From NCBI GenBank assembly GCA_016124745.1, contig WGNC01000018.1, positions 152,745 through 216,744 of the forward strand: a DNA stretch of 64,000 nt, given 5' to 3'. This stretch comes from Thiobacillus sp. (GTDB taxonomy: Bacteria > Pseudomonadota > Gammaproteobacteria > Burkholderiales > Thiobacillaceae). The notes below the pieces were generated by a model. That model saw nothing but the letters and a program-made list of their open reading frames with translations, searched no databases and was not told the DNA's origin. The translations under genes and the position numbers were made by a program. Positions 44,469-53,920 of this stretch are shown here, one piece after another. Positions within the stretch are counted from its first letter, which is position 1. Every line of letters starts with the position of its first letter.

Positions 44469-45428
44469 ATGTCCAGTTTCGAACGTATCGCGGGTGCACT
44501 GATCACATCGATGTCCCTGCTCCTGTCCGGTGCATCTGCGCACGCCGCCCCGGGCTACCAGTGGGAGTTCGGCATGGAAATGGAAGGCCTGTCCTTCGCC
44601 ATGCCCAAACAGAAGACCTGCGTGCCCAAGACCAGCAAGGAGCCTCCGGTCACCGCCGATAACGAGGAGTGCCGGATCCTCAGCAAGAAGCAGGTCGGCA
44701 ACCGCTTCATCTGGAAGGCCGAGTGCAAGGAAGGCCTGATGGAAGGCGACATCACCAGTAGCGCCACCAGCTACCAGGGCACCCTGACCATGACGGACAA
44801 ATCGGGTGAGACCAACCGCATGAAGATGAGCGGGAAGCGCCTGGGCGAATGCGACTACCAGGACCGCAGCGCGGAACTCCTGGCCATGCAGAAGAAGGCA
44901 GAGGCCGACGCCAGGAAGAACATGGCGAAGTTCTGCCAGGATGCGGTCGAGAAAATGTACCTCGGCGCACTCGGCAGCTGCCCCAAGGAAAAGCCGGCCA
45001 TCTGCAAACGGCTGGGCACCCTGGACGGTTACAAAATGGCGATCCCCGGCGCTGTCGCGCCAGAACTGATCGAGAAGGATGCGCAGCTGTCTGGCGCCTT
45101 CAAGTCCTGCGGCCTCAATATCCGCACGCTGGTCCCCAATCTGTGCCACCAGGCCCTTGAGGACGTGGACACCGGCTTCATCCTGGGCAACTGCCCCATG
45201 GAAAAGGAGAGCCTCATCGCTGAACATTGCGTGGGCCGCAAGAACAGCAGCGATATCGCCGAAAAGTACCGTGATTTCTGCCAGCGTGCCTACCTTGCTT
45301 CGGACTCGGATGCTGCCGCCTCCTCCGGCGGCGCCGCGGACAAACCTCCCGCGGCAGCGGGCGGCATCGACGTGCCGGCGGATCTGCAGCAGGGCATCAA
45401 GCAGTTGAAGGGACTGTTCGGCTTCTGA
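44469..45428 (+). CDS. Secreted DUF3617-family protein
   Basis: This 319-aa protein has a signal peptide (cleavage near SAHA-AP) and an N-terminal DUF3617 domain (about residues 28-135) with paired cysteines at KTCVPK, EECRI, AECKEG and LGECDY. The C-terminal half has further Cys pairs and an Ala/Gly-rich linker. A very strong ribosome site GGAGGAGG at 44456-44463 supports ATG 44469. The domain is common in periplasmic proteins of proteobacteria; its role is unknown. Confidence 0.82.
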   Translation: MSSFERIAGALITSMSLLLSGASAHAAPGYQWEFGMEMEGLSFAMPKQKTCVPKTSKEPPVTADNEECRILSKKQVGNRFIWKAECKEGLMEGDITSSATSYQGTLTMTDKSGETNRMKMSGKRLGECDYQDRSAELLAMQKKAEADARKNMAKFCQDAVEKMYLGALGSCPKEKPAICKRLGTLDGYKMAIPGAVAPELIEKDAQLSGAFKSCGLNIRTLVPNLCHQALEDVDTGFILGNCPMEKESLIAEHCVGRKNSSDIAEKYRDFCQRAYLASDSDAAASSGGAADKPPAAAGGIDVPADLQQGIKQLKGLFGF

Positions 45429-45445
45429 TTCCCTGCGGAAGCGCT

Positions 45446-45542
45446 GATTTATTCCGTTCATGCCCTTCGACTCCGCTCAGGAGGGCGTTCGACAAGGCTC
45501 TCCTGAGCATGGTCGAAGGGCTCACCACGAACGGAATAAATC
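45446..45542. repeat. 97-bp hairpin repeat, copy A
   Basis: Three perfect arm pairs nest: GATTTATTCCGTTC with GAACGGAATAAATC, GCCCTTCGAC with GTCGAAGGGC, and CTCAGGAG with CTCCTGAG (32 bp in total). Copy B at 47244-47340 has the same length and differs at four bases, two of them compensatory in the outer stem. Confidence 0.9.
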
Positions 45543-45562
45543 AAACAAAATCAATCACATGA

Positions 45563-45615
45563 AATGCCCCCTTCGCCAAGCTCAGGACAGGCCCCGACAA
45601 GCTCAGGGCGAACGA
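45563..45615. repeat. Partial REP-like sequence
   Basis: The stretch carries two copies of AAGCTCAGG within TTCGCCAAGCTCAGGACAG and GACAAGCTCAGGGCGAACG, related to the core of the neighbouring hairpin elements but without a long stem. It lies between copy A and the membrane protein gene. Confidence 0.5.
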
Positions 45616-45675
45616 ACCTAATTAATCAGCGTCTCCCTACAGGGACCTGGTCCAGCCGAGCCTTGGCCGCCTGCC

Positions 45676-47073
45676 ATGACGCATCCTGAGCCGGGAGTGT
45701 GGGACTGGCGTCCCTGGCTGGTCCTGGCGCTGGCGCTGGCCGCCTATGCCAACGCGTTCCAGGGTGCCTATCAGTTCGACGACTATCGTGTCATCGTCGA
45801 CAATCCCGCGGTCGCCTCCGTTTCAGCCTGGTGGCGGGACCTGCCGGGCATCCGGCCGCTGCTCAAGCTTTCCTACGCCGTGACCGGGCGCCTCGCGCCG
45901 GAGACGCGGCTGTTTGCACTGCACGCCACCAACGTGGCGCTGCATGCGATCAATGCGATCCTGCTGCTGACAGTCTTGCGCCAGCTCGGTGCGGGCCGGC
46001 GAGTGGCCGATGCCGCCTTCATCGCCGCGTTGATGTTTGCCGCCCATCCCGTTCACAGCGAGGCCGTGACCTATCTTTCGGGCCGCTCCGTCTCGCTGAT
46101 GGCGCTGTTCTATCTGCTCAGTATCCGGGCCCATCTCGCGGGTCGGACCGGCCTGTCTCTCGCTGCCTTCCTGGGTGCGCTGCTGGTCCGGGAGACCGCC
46201 ATCACCCTTCCGCTCGCCTTGCTCCTCATCGATCGACAGCGCGAACCGCAGGCCGACTGGCGCAGCCTGCTCTTTCGGGGACGCTGGCACTGGCTGCTGG
46301 CCGGACTTGGCCTGCTCGCCCTTTTCACGCTGCCTTATTTCCGCCATCTGCTGGCTGTGAGTTTTCAGACCCGGCCGGTCACGGACAACCTGATAACGCA
46401 GGCCGGCGCGATCCTTTACCTGATGGCCCAGTTGCTGCGGCCAACCGGGCTCAACGCCGATCCCGTGCTGCCCGTGTTCAGCGACGCGTCCTGGCGCTGG
46501 GCAATCCAGGTCATCCTGCTCGCAGGGGGCCTGCTTTGGGCCCTGTGGCGCTGGCTGCGTCGGGGCCCGGAATCCGGGCAGGGCACGAGCCTGTGGCTGG
46601 CGTTCGGCCTGCTCTGGTTCCTGCTCCATCTCGCGCCCACCAACAGCCTGGTCCCGCGCCTCGACGTCGCCAACGAGCGTCATCTCTATCTCGCGGCCGC
46701 GGGACTCTATCTGGCTTTGGGATATGCCTTGGCGGGTTCGCGAAGAGGGCTCGCATTCGGGGCAGGGTTGGCCCTGGCGCTGACGCTGGCCACCCACGCG
46801 CGCAATCAGGTCTACACGACCGAGGTGGCCTACTGGCAGGATGTCCTGCAACACGAGCCTGCGAATGTGCGCGCCCTCAACAATCTGGGATATGCCTATG
46901 CCCGCGCCAATATGCCGGAGGCTGCGCTCGTCTGCTATGACCGCGGCCTGTCGCTGGCGCCGGGCGATTTCAAGCTGTATTTCAATCGCCGCGCGCTCTG
47001 CAGGACGCAGGCCAGCCGCCTGGTCGGCCTTTGTGGAGAAACGGCGTCCGAACGTGACGCTGAGCGCCCGTAG
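45676..47073 (+). CDS. TMTC-like polytopic membrane protein with single TPR
   Basis: This 465-aa protein has about ten hydrophobic helices and an early acidic motif YQFDDYRVIVDNP, like the lumenal loop of TMTC/GT-C-type glycosyltransferases. Near the C-terminus one TPR unit is clear (ALNNLGYAYARANMPEAALVCYDRGLSLAP), followed by a Cys- and Arg-rich end with no TPR character. Homologues usually carry more TPRs, so the gene may be truncated after 47000. It lies between two copies of a 97-bp hairpin repeat. A sugar-transfer role is only an inference. Confidence 0.72.
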   Translation: MTHPEPGVWDWRPWLVLALALAAYANAFQGAYQFDDYRVIVDNPAVASVSAWWRDLPGIRPLLKLSYAVTGRLAPETRLFALHATNVALHAINAILLLTVLRQLGAGRRVADAAFIAALMFAAHPVHSEAVTYLSGRSVSLMALFYLLSIRAHLAGRTGLSLAAFLGALLVRETAITLPLALLLIDRQREPQADWRSLLFRGRWHWLLAGLGLLALFTLPYFRHLLAVSFQTRPVTDNLITQAGAILYLMAQLLRPTGLNADPVLPVFSDASWRWAIQVILLAGGLLWALWRWLRRGPESGQGTSLWLAFGLLWFLLHLAPTNSLVPRLDVANERHLYLAAAGLYLALGYALAGSRRGLAFGAGLALALTLATHARNQVYTTEVAYWQDVLQHEPANVRALNNLGYAYARANMPEAALVCYDRGLSLAPGDFKLYFNRRALCRTQASRLVGLCGETASERDAERP

Positions 47074-47243
47074 TGCGCATTCGTCTGAGCGGTGCGCAGC
47101 GTCGCCAGGTGACGCCCGGTTTCAAGCGATCGGGGCACGCCGCTGATGCGTTTTGTGACCACACGGCCGCGATGAGCGGCCACCAATGGACCGCATTGCC
47201 ACAGGTTCAGGACAGGGGTGAAATCGTTTCCGCCAGACGGTCT

Positions 47244-47340
47244 GATTCATTCCGTTCATGCCCTTCGACTCCGCTCAGGAGGGCGTTCGACAAGGCTCTC
47301 CTGAGCATCGTCGAAGGGCTCACCAGGAACGGAATGAATC
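47244..47340. repeat. 97-bp hairpin repeat, copy B
   Basis: It matches copy A except four bases: T to C at 47248 with A to G at 47336 (paired with each other), and two changes in internal loops. The following 16 bases (AATCAGCGTCTCCCTA, from 47337) also occur at 45624-45639 behind copy A, after 81 extra bases. The rest of 47074-47243 shows no gene. Confidence 0.9.
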
Positions 47341-47349
47341 AGCGTCTCC

Positions 47350-49272
47350 CTAGGGCCTGAAGCGCCGCACAGCCTTCCGGAGTTCGCCCGCGGCGACCGG
47401 CGGGCGGCCGTAGCGCAGCCGGATGTAGAGTTGCGTGATGCGGTCGATCTGCACTGCCAGGTCGGGGCGCATGTGCGCGGCGCGCAGTGCGAAGTCGGCC
47501 GGCCCTTCGTGCGGTGATCTTGTGATGCCGCGGCGCGCCAGCCGCGCGCAGAAGGTGTGGTAGGCGGCCTGGACCGGATCGCTGCCGCGCCGCGGCACGT
47601 GCCACAGCATCCATAGCGCGATGGCGCCCAGCAGCGCCGCGACGCCCGCTCCTAGCGTGACAATCATGCCCTGCCACGAGGCCAGTGAAGCGTGAAAGCT
47701 CGACAGGAAACCGCGTTGCCGTTCCTGTCCGTAGCCCAGCACCCATTGATTCCAGTTGTTGTTGACGAGGTCCCAGCTCATGCGCATGCGCTGGAGCCAG
47801 GCGATGTCGAGTTGTGTCAGGGCGAGCGGCAGTTCGGCCTCGGGCAGGGCGGCGGCAATGCCGGACTCGACGCGGTCGGGCGAGACGGCGGCGGTCGGGT
47901 CGATGCGCACCCAGCCTTGTCCCGGCAGCCAGACCTCGGCCCAGGCATGGGCGTCGGACTGGCGCACGATCAGGTAATCGCCGAGCGGATTCATCTCGCC
48001 GCCCTGGTATCCCGTCACCACCCGAGCCGGCATGCCGGCGGCGCGCATGAGGAACACGAAGGCGCCCGCGTAATGCTCGCAGAATCCGCGTCGCGTGCCG
48101 AACAGGAAATCGTCCACCGCCTGCTGCCCCAGCAACGGCGGGCTGAGGGTGTAGGTGAAATCCTGGTTGCGAAACAAGTCCAGCGCCGCATCGACGATGG
48201 CGCGCGGGTTTTCGTGCGTACTGCGCCAGCGCCGGGCGAGTTCCAGCGTTCGCGGATTGGTGTCCGCCGGCAGGCGCAGCGCGCGCTGCCGCTCGCTTGC
48301 CGCAAGCGCGACGCCGAAGCGATAGTCGGTATGGGAAACGAGGCTGTAGCGCAGGCGGCGCTGCACCGGCGACTGGGCGAGAATCTGCATGTCCCCGCCG
48401 GCGCGGCTGCCGGGCGGCAGCGTCACGGGGAGATCGAGCGCGAACAGCCAGCGCTGGTCGTGCGGTTCCAGTGTGAGGCTGTAGCGCAGCGCCTCGCCCA
48501 GCGGCTCGATTTGCGCCACGGCGCCGCCGAGTGGCGTGCGGGTCGACCAGCTGCGGCCGTCGTAATCCCACAGCACCGGGCCGCGCCAGTAGCGTTTGTT
48601 CGGGGGCGGCGGCGGGCCGTCGAACCGGACCCGGAATGCAGTCGCCTCGGAGCGGATCAGCTGGCTGATGGTGCCCGGCGACATGCTGTCCGACAGCCCC
48701 GTCATGCCAGCGTGCGCATCCCTCGGCAAGCCCCACAGCGGTGGCACGCGTGGAAACAGCACGAACAGCACGAGCATGAGCGGCACCGCCTGCAGCAGCA
48801 GGCTGCCGGCCAGGCGCAGGCGCAAGCGCACGCCCAGCCCGCCGTTGACGTCGTGGTAGCCGATTATGGTGGTCGTGGTGACCAGCACCACCACGAACAG
48901 ATAGAGCGCCATGGGAATGGATTGCGAATAGAGGAAGCCGGTGATGACGAGGAAGTAGCTGAGGAAGACCAGCACCATGGTGTCGCGCGGCGACTTCATT
49001 TCCATCAGCTTCAGCGCAATCATGGCGACCAGCAGCGCGACGCCCGCGTCGCGCCCGAGCAGGGTGTGGAAATTGCCGAGGATGCCGGCGGTGATCGCGG
49101 CGGTGAGTCCGAACAGGAACCCTTTGTTCGGCAGCTTCGCCTTGCCGCGCGCGACGGCCAGCCGCCACCCCCCCAGCGCCAGGCACAAGGGCCCCACCCA
49201 CAGCGGCAGATGCGCGAGGTGCGGCGCGATGGCGAGCGCGAGGGACGCCAGCAGCCAGACGAGATTGCTCAT
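47350..49272 (-). CDS. TgpA-type transglutaminase membrane protein (DUF3488/TGc/DUF4129)
   Basis: This 640-aa protein has about six N-terminal helices, a periplasmic region with the transglutaminase core (C398 in RRGFCEHYAG, H442 in DAHAWAEVW, D458 in RIDPTAAV), a further helix and a cytoplasmic DUF4129-like tail. Its start ATG at 49272 overlaps the end of the DUF58 gene by 4 nt (ATGA). The trio moxR-DUF58-transglutaminase is widely conserved; the substrate is unknown. The stop TAG abuts the repeat-flank sequence. Confidence 0.92.
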   Translation of the reverse strand: MSNLVWLLASLALAIAPHLAHLPLWVGPLCLALGGWRLAVARGKAKLPNKGFLFGLTAAITAGILGNFHTLLGRDAGVALLVAMIALKLMEMKSPRDTMVLVFLSYFLVITGFLYSQSIPMALYLFVVVLVTTTTIIGYHDVNGGLGVRLRLRLAGSLLLQAVPLMLVLFVLFPRVPPLWGLPRDAHAGMTGLSDSMSPGTISQLIRSEATAFRVRFDGPPPPPNKRYWRGPVLWDYDGRSWSTRTPLGGAVAQIEPLGEALRYSLTLEPHDQRWLFALDLPVTLPPGSRAGGDMQILAQSPVQRRLRYSLVSHTDYRFGVALAASERQRALRLPADTNPRTLELARRWRSTHENPRAIVDAALDLFRNQDFTYTLSPPLLGQQAVDDFLFGTRRGFCEHYAGAFVFLMRAAGMPARVVTGYQGGEMNPLGDYLIVRQSDAHAWAEVWLPGQGWVRIDPTAAVSPDRVESGIAAALPEAELPLALTQLDIAWLQRMRMSWDLVNNNWNQWVLGYGQERQRGFLSSFHASLASWQGMIVTLGAGVAALLGAIALWMLWHVPRRGSDPVQAAYHTFCARLARRGITRSPHEGPADFALRAAHMRPDLAVQIDRITQLYIRLRYGRPPVAAGELRKAVRRFRP

Positions 49273-50267
49273 AGGCCGAAGCTTGCCAGGGCTTCCAGGC
49301 ACTGGCGGCGGTGTTTCTCGCCGAGGCCGGGCGCCAGCTCGCGGTTCGGCAGGCGCATGCCGTAGCGTTGCGCGGCCGCATCGGCATCCAGCACCCAGCG
49401 CGCGAGGCGCGACAGGCGGGCTTCCGTCTCCATGCCGGCCAGCGCGTCCCAGTCCAGCCACACGTCCTGCTGCGCCTCGCCCGAAAACTGTTTGGCGAGC
49501 ATGCCCTGTTCGCGTGCAACCGCTTTCCATGCGACATGGCGCAGCGAGTCGCCGTGGTGCCAGGTGCGCAGGCCGATGAAATCTTCGTGCCCTGCGCCGT
49601 GGCTGAAGCCGGGTCCAGTCCGGGCCTTGACCCACGGCAGCGGCAGCGTCTCCGGCGCGGGGCGCGGATAGACCAGGCAGTGCATGTCCAGATCGAGATG
49701 GGTCCAGGCGCGGAAGAGGCCGAGCGGGAAGGTGCTGAACAGCGTGAAGCTGGGAGCCTGCAGCAGGCCGCGCTGGCGGGCGGGCAGGGTGAACGTCAGG
49801 CAGGCGACCTGATGGGGCGTCACGTCGGCGAAGCCGCCCGTGACATCCCCTGCACGCAGGCCGATGGCATGGCGCGCAATGCTGCCCGGGTTGTCCAGGC
49901 AGATTTCGAAGCGCGCGTCCTGGCCGGCGAAAACCGCCGTGCCCTTGCCGGCGCTGATCGTCAGCTGCGCCAGATTGCGCCAGGTGTGAAGGATGGAGAC
50001 CAGCGCCAGGCTGCCGAGCAGAAAGGTCAGGACGAAGCCCATGCTGTTGCCGTAGTTGATCGATCCCAGCAGCATTGCGCCCAGCATCAGCGCGAAGATC
50101 AGCCCGGGGCGGGTGGGGAGCACGTAGATGCGGCGCTGGGTCAGGGTGACGGGAGTGGCATCCGGCGCGGGGTGCAGCAGCTGCCTGAGAAACGACGTCG
50201 CGCGCGACGGGCGTGCCGCCCGCATCGCAAGACGCTGCGCAAAACCCGCCATGTCAGGGGCCGCCAT
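49269..50267 (-). CDS. DUF58 domain protein
   Basis: This 332-aa protein has two transmembrane helices (about residues 45-85), a beta-rich middle and the C-terminal DUF58 signature HEDFIGLRTWHHGDSLRHVAWKAVAREQGMLAKQF. It usually partners with a MoxR ATPase. ATG 50267 starts 1 bp after the moxR stop; MAGFAQR 15 bp later is an alternative start. Confidence 0.9.
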   Translation of the reverse strand: MAAPDMAGFAQRLAMRAARPSRATSFLRQLLHPAPDATPVTLTQRRIYVLPTRPGLIFALMLGAMLLGSINYGNSMGFVLTFLLGSLALVSILHTWRNLAQLTISAGKGTAVFAGQDARFEICLDNPGSIARHAIGLRAGDVTGGFADVTPHQVACLTFTLPARQRGLLQAPSFTLFSTFPLGLFRAWTHLDLDMHCLVYPRPAPETLPLPWVKARTGPGFSHGAGHEDFIGLRTWHHGDSLRHVAWKAVAREQGMLAKQFSGEAQQDVWLDWDALAGMETEARLSRLARWVLDADAAAQRYGMRLPNRELAPGLGEKHRRQCLEALASFGL

Positions 50268-50268
50268 C

Positions 50269-51189
<921 letters not shown>

Positions 51190-51787
51190 GCGTGGTTCCA
51201 GTTGCTCGAAGTTGAGGGGGAATCGAAAGGGTCTGGCTCATAGGGTTAACGGCAATCAGTGCCAAAGCGTTAGTCGCGCTTTCCGCACCGGCGTTCACCC
51301 TGCACGATAGATCCAGGACGGCGATCACCACAGTGTGTGCTGCTTTCGGTCAGTGCGTTCTTCCGCAGCCCGTTGCAGTCATTCAAGCTGACTCCATTGA
51401 GGGTCGGTTTGTCGGCCAAAGCAGACGGTCTCCGCTTTCCGCAACCGGCCACTCAGAAACGGCTGCTTCCAAAGATGACGAATCGTCACTATCGACCCTG
51501 AAGAAACCTTTGAGTTTCTAATTGGTAACCGACCGTTTCCAAGGGTGGAGCTGACATTCAGGAAATTAGCTTAGGGGGTGGCACCTCGGCCAAGAATGAA
51601 GGTTGGAGAAAACTCCGATGAACTTTGAGCGCCCACCTTCCAAACACTTTGAGAAACTTAACCATCGGCTAATGTCGGTCAGTTACTGACAAGCCAGATC
51701 TATAGCTGTGCAATGCGAATTTGCGCCTCAGGTGGATTTGCCCCGGTTACTATATACAGATCTTACTTAGTCGAATATTTTCTGAGA
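51190..51787. other. Gene-poor junction between core and island
   Basis: No reading frame here has credible protein features. Base composition falls from GC-rich to mixed. The start of moxR and the start of the PAP2 gene face apart, so both promoters should lie here, but I could not assign convincing -35/-10 pairs. The last 75 bp could be coding if the PAP2 gene starts at 51713. Confidence 0.6.
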
Positions 51788-52438
51788 ATGAAATTTCCAG
51801 TACTGCCCCCTGAACGTGCCAGCAATCGGACTATGTATCCCCCGACTCAACGCTTAGCCGTTTATGCCATTTGGGGCGTTTGGGTTGGGCTTGTATTCTT
51901 TAGCATCTATCCAACCATGAACTGGCTGACAGGACTGAGAACCGGTCACAATGAGCTGTTTTTTCAGGCCGAACTGGGATTGCCGTTCGTACCTGAATTT
52001 ATCTGGGTGTATCTGTCCATGTATGCCCTATTTTTGTTGCCGCCATTTTTCCTCAACCCACTAGAGTTGAAGCGGCTAGCAAGTGAACTCATCATCGCCA
52101 CCATTGTTTCTGGTGCCATATTCTTGTTGCTACCGGCTCGGCTAGGATTTGAGAGGGCGTTACCGGAAGCGCCAGTCTACAAAGCTATTTTCCAGGGGGT
52201 TTTTTCAGCCGATCAACCGTTTAATCTGGTTCCTTCGCTACACATTGTCTATTCCACAGCCATTAGCTTTGCAGTTATCGCTCAGGCAGGGCGATATACA
52301 CGTCGATTCATGGTTATTTGGCTATTAATGATAATGGCTTCAACAGTCTTGGTTCACCAGCACCATCTGCTCGATGTCGTTACAGGCTTTATGCTGGCTG
52401 TGTTAATGCGTGCACTTTTGGAGAAAAGATATGCTTAA
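51788..52438 (+). CDS. PAP2-like membrane phosphatase
   Basis: This 216-aa protein has about six helices and the later PAP2 motifs NLVPSLHIVYST (catalytic His region) and HQHHLLDVVTGF (second His and Asp). The first motif KxxxxxxRP is not clear, so it may be a divergent inositol-phosphotransferase or lipid-phosphatase relative. ATG 51788 (MKFPVLPPERA) is chosen; ATG 51713 and 51833 are possible. The end overlaps the next gene by 8 bp. GC content is visibly lower than in the core genes. Confidence 0.75.
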   Translation: MKFPVLPPERASNRTMYPPTQRLAVYAIWGVWVGLVFFSIYPTMNWLTGLRTGHNELFFQAELGLPFVPEFIWVYLSMYALFLLPPFFLNPLELKRLASELIIATIVSGAIFLLLPARLGFERALPEAPVYKAIFQGVFSADQPFNLVPSLHIVYSTAISFAVIAQAGRYTRRFMVIWLLMIMASTVLVHQHHLLDVVTGFMLAVLMRALLEKRYA

Positions 52439-53039
52439 AAAGTCTCTCTTAATTGGCCTACTGGCTTTGGTGGCATTTTCGGCTCAGGCGGAAGAAGCTG
52501 ACCAGGCAATCCATGAAGAACTACGGGCGGTCTTGAAGCAGACAGAGTCTGCTATTAATACTGGTGACTTTGACAAGATGCTCCCTGTGTTGAGCGAACA
52601 GATCCGTTCTACGCCAGTGAACCAAGAGTTTCTTTCTAGTCGAGCGGACGTTTCAGCATATTTCAGAAAATGGTTTGGCCCTAAGGGGTATCTTAAGAAG
52701 CTGCAAATCAGTCTCGAACCAGACACTCTGACCGAACTATCACCGGATAAATCCTGGGGAGTCGTAAGGGGTAAAGGTATCGAGAAATACATCCTGAGCG
52801 ATAGTCGTGCCTATGAGATACATACGCGTTGGACGGCCACCATGGCCAAGGAGTCCGATGGCCGTTGGCGAATCCGTAGCATCCATATTGGTACAGATTT
52901 TCTAAACAACCCGATCCTTGCGGAAGCGGAACAAGCACTTTGGATTGCCGTTACCGCTGGCCTTGGCGGCGGGTTACTTCTCGGTGGAATTGCCGGCTGG
53001 TTTATCGGCCGGAAAAAGAAATCCCAGGTCAGCAGGTGA
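52431..53039 (+). CDS. Secreted NTF2-like protein with C-terminal membrane helix
   Basis: This 202-aa protein has a signal peptide (MLKKSLLIGLLALVAFSAQA), an NTF2/SnoaL-like domain (about residues 25-155; LKQTESAINTGDFDKML, WTATMAKESDGRWRIRSIHIGTDF) and a C-terminal Gly-rich helix followed by a basic RKKK end. It would be anchored with its domain in the periplasm. GGAGAAAAG precedes the ATG at 52431. It overlaps the PAP2 gene, and its 3' end overlaps the convergent desaturase gene by 66 bp. Confidence 0.75.
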   Translation: MLKKSLLIGLLALVAFSAQAEEADQAIHEELRAVLKQTESAINTGDFDKMLPVLSEQIRSTPVNQEFLSSRADVSAYFRKWFGPKGYLKKLQISLEPDTLTELSPDKSWGVVRGKGIEKYILSDSRAYEIHTRWTATMAKESDGRWRIRSIHIGTDFLNNPILAEAEQALWIAVTAGLGGGLLLGGIAGWFIGRKKKSQVSR

Positions 53040-53918
53040 CCCCATCGGAGGAGCGGGGCGAACGCCTTTCCACAAGCTGAAATAGACTCGCCAGAAAGAG
53101 GGCTGTCGAAGATTGTAGTCAACATACTTGGGAAGGTGGTACCAGCGAACATGTGGGTGCTGATGGTGTGCCAAGTGATAATGATAGTTAAGAGCTAGCC
53201 ACCTGAAAGGGGCAAGTACCTTTAGATTCCAAGCACCATTTCGGATATCTCGGGAGCTCCATGCATGGTCGGCGTATTGCAGCACTGACCAGTGCAACGC
53301 GAATGCAAAGTTGCAGGCCAAGTAGCCTATCAGGGATAGGTCGAGCCAATAAACAAGCGCCGCCTGATAGCTGGATGCAAGCGCGATCTCGGTCCAGACC
53401 CTTGAAGGGGATAACTTAACCAAATCCTTAACATAGGGCCCGAAGCCCAATGCCGGGGCCACCCGGCTGACAAAAAACTGGGAGCGATACATCCCCGGCG
53501 CCAACAGGTAGAGCAAGTTGCCCATTACCACGGAGCACCAATATAGCCCCAACAGGTTGCCTAGGTAGAGCAGAATATTGCGTGCTAACCTGGACTGACC
53601 GGGCAGAAAATAATCGTAGAGTTCTGCGTCAGTCCGATTGCGCTGATGGTGCCCCAGGTGAGCAAGACGTTGCATTGAGAATGAGGTTGGAAATGCCCAG
53701 CCAGAGACAATTCCAAGAAGCCAGTTGCCACGTGGCGAAGACGCACCTGAGCCATGCACTGCCTCGTGCATCAAGGAAAATGGCACATGGTTGATTATTG
53801 AAAACCCCCATACTGCGAGCACGGCCCAACCTAAGGACGCATGGCTGGCAGTCCAGAGGCATAACCAGGCCGTCAGCGTTGAGAAAACGAGAGTGGTCGC
53901 GTTGATCAAACCGGGCAT
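52974..53918 (-). CDS. Fatty acid desaturase-family membrane protein
   Basis: This 314-aa protein has the three histidine clusters of the family: HEAVHG (about residue 50), HLGHHQRN (about residue 82) and HLAHHQHPHVRW (about residue 255), with membrane helices between them. Such proteins use a di-iron centre to desaturate or hydroxylate acyl or other lipid substrates. ATG 53918 lies 2 bp after the previous stop; the frame is open further upstream over the preceding gene. Last gene of the nine-gene operon. Confidence 0.88.
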   Translation of the reverse strand: MPGLINATTLVFSTLTAWLCLWTASHASLGWAVLAVWGFSIINHVPFSLMHEAVHGSGASSPRGNWLLGIVSGWAFPTSFSMQRLAHLGHHQRNRTDAELYDYFLPGQSRLARNILLYLGNLLGLYWCSVVMGNLLYLLAPGMYRSQFFVSRVAPALGFGPYVKDLVKLSPSRVWTEIALASSYQAALVYWLDLSLIGYLACNFAFALHWSVLQYADHAWSSRDIRNGAWNLKVLAPFRWLALNYHYHLAHHQHPHVRWYHLPKYVDYNLRQPSFWRVYFSLWKGVRPAPPMGSPADLGFLFPADKPAGNSTEK

Positions 53919-53920
53919 GA

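Noticed and set aside
44209..47340. CRISPR array or tandem repeats
   Set aside because: The repeats are inverted, long and irregularly spaced, with no spacers and no cas genes.
47073..47360. Short plus-strand frame after the TMTC-like gene
   Set aside because: It runs through the hairpin repeat, has no ribosome site and no protein features.
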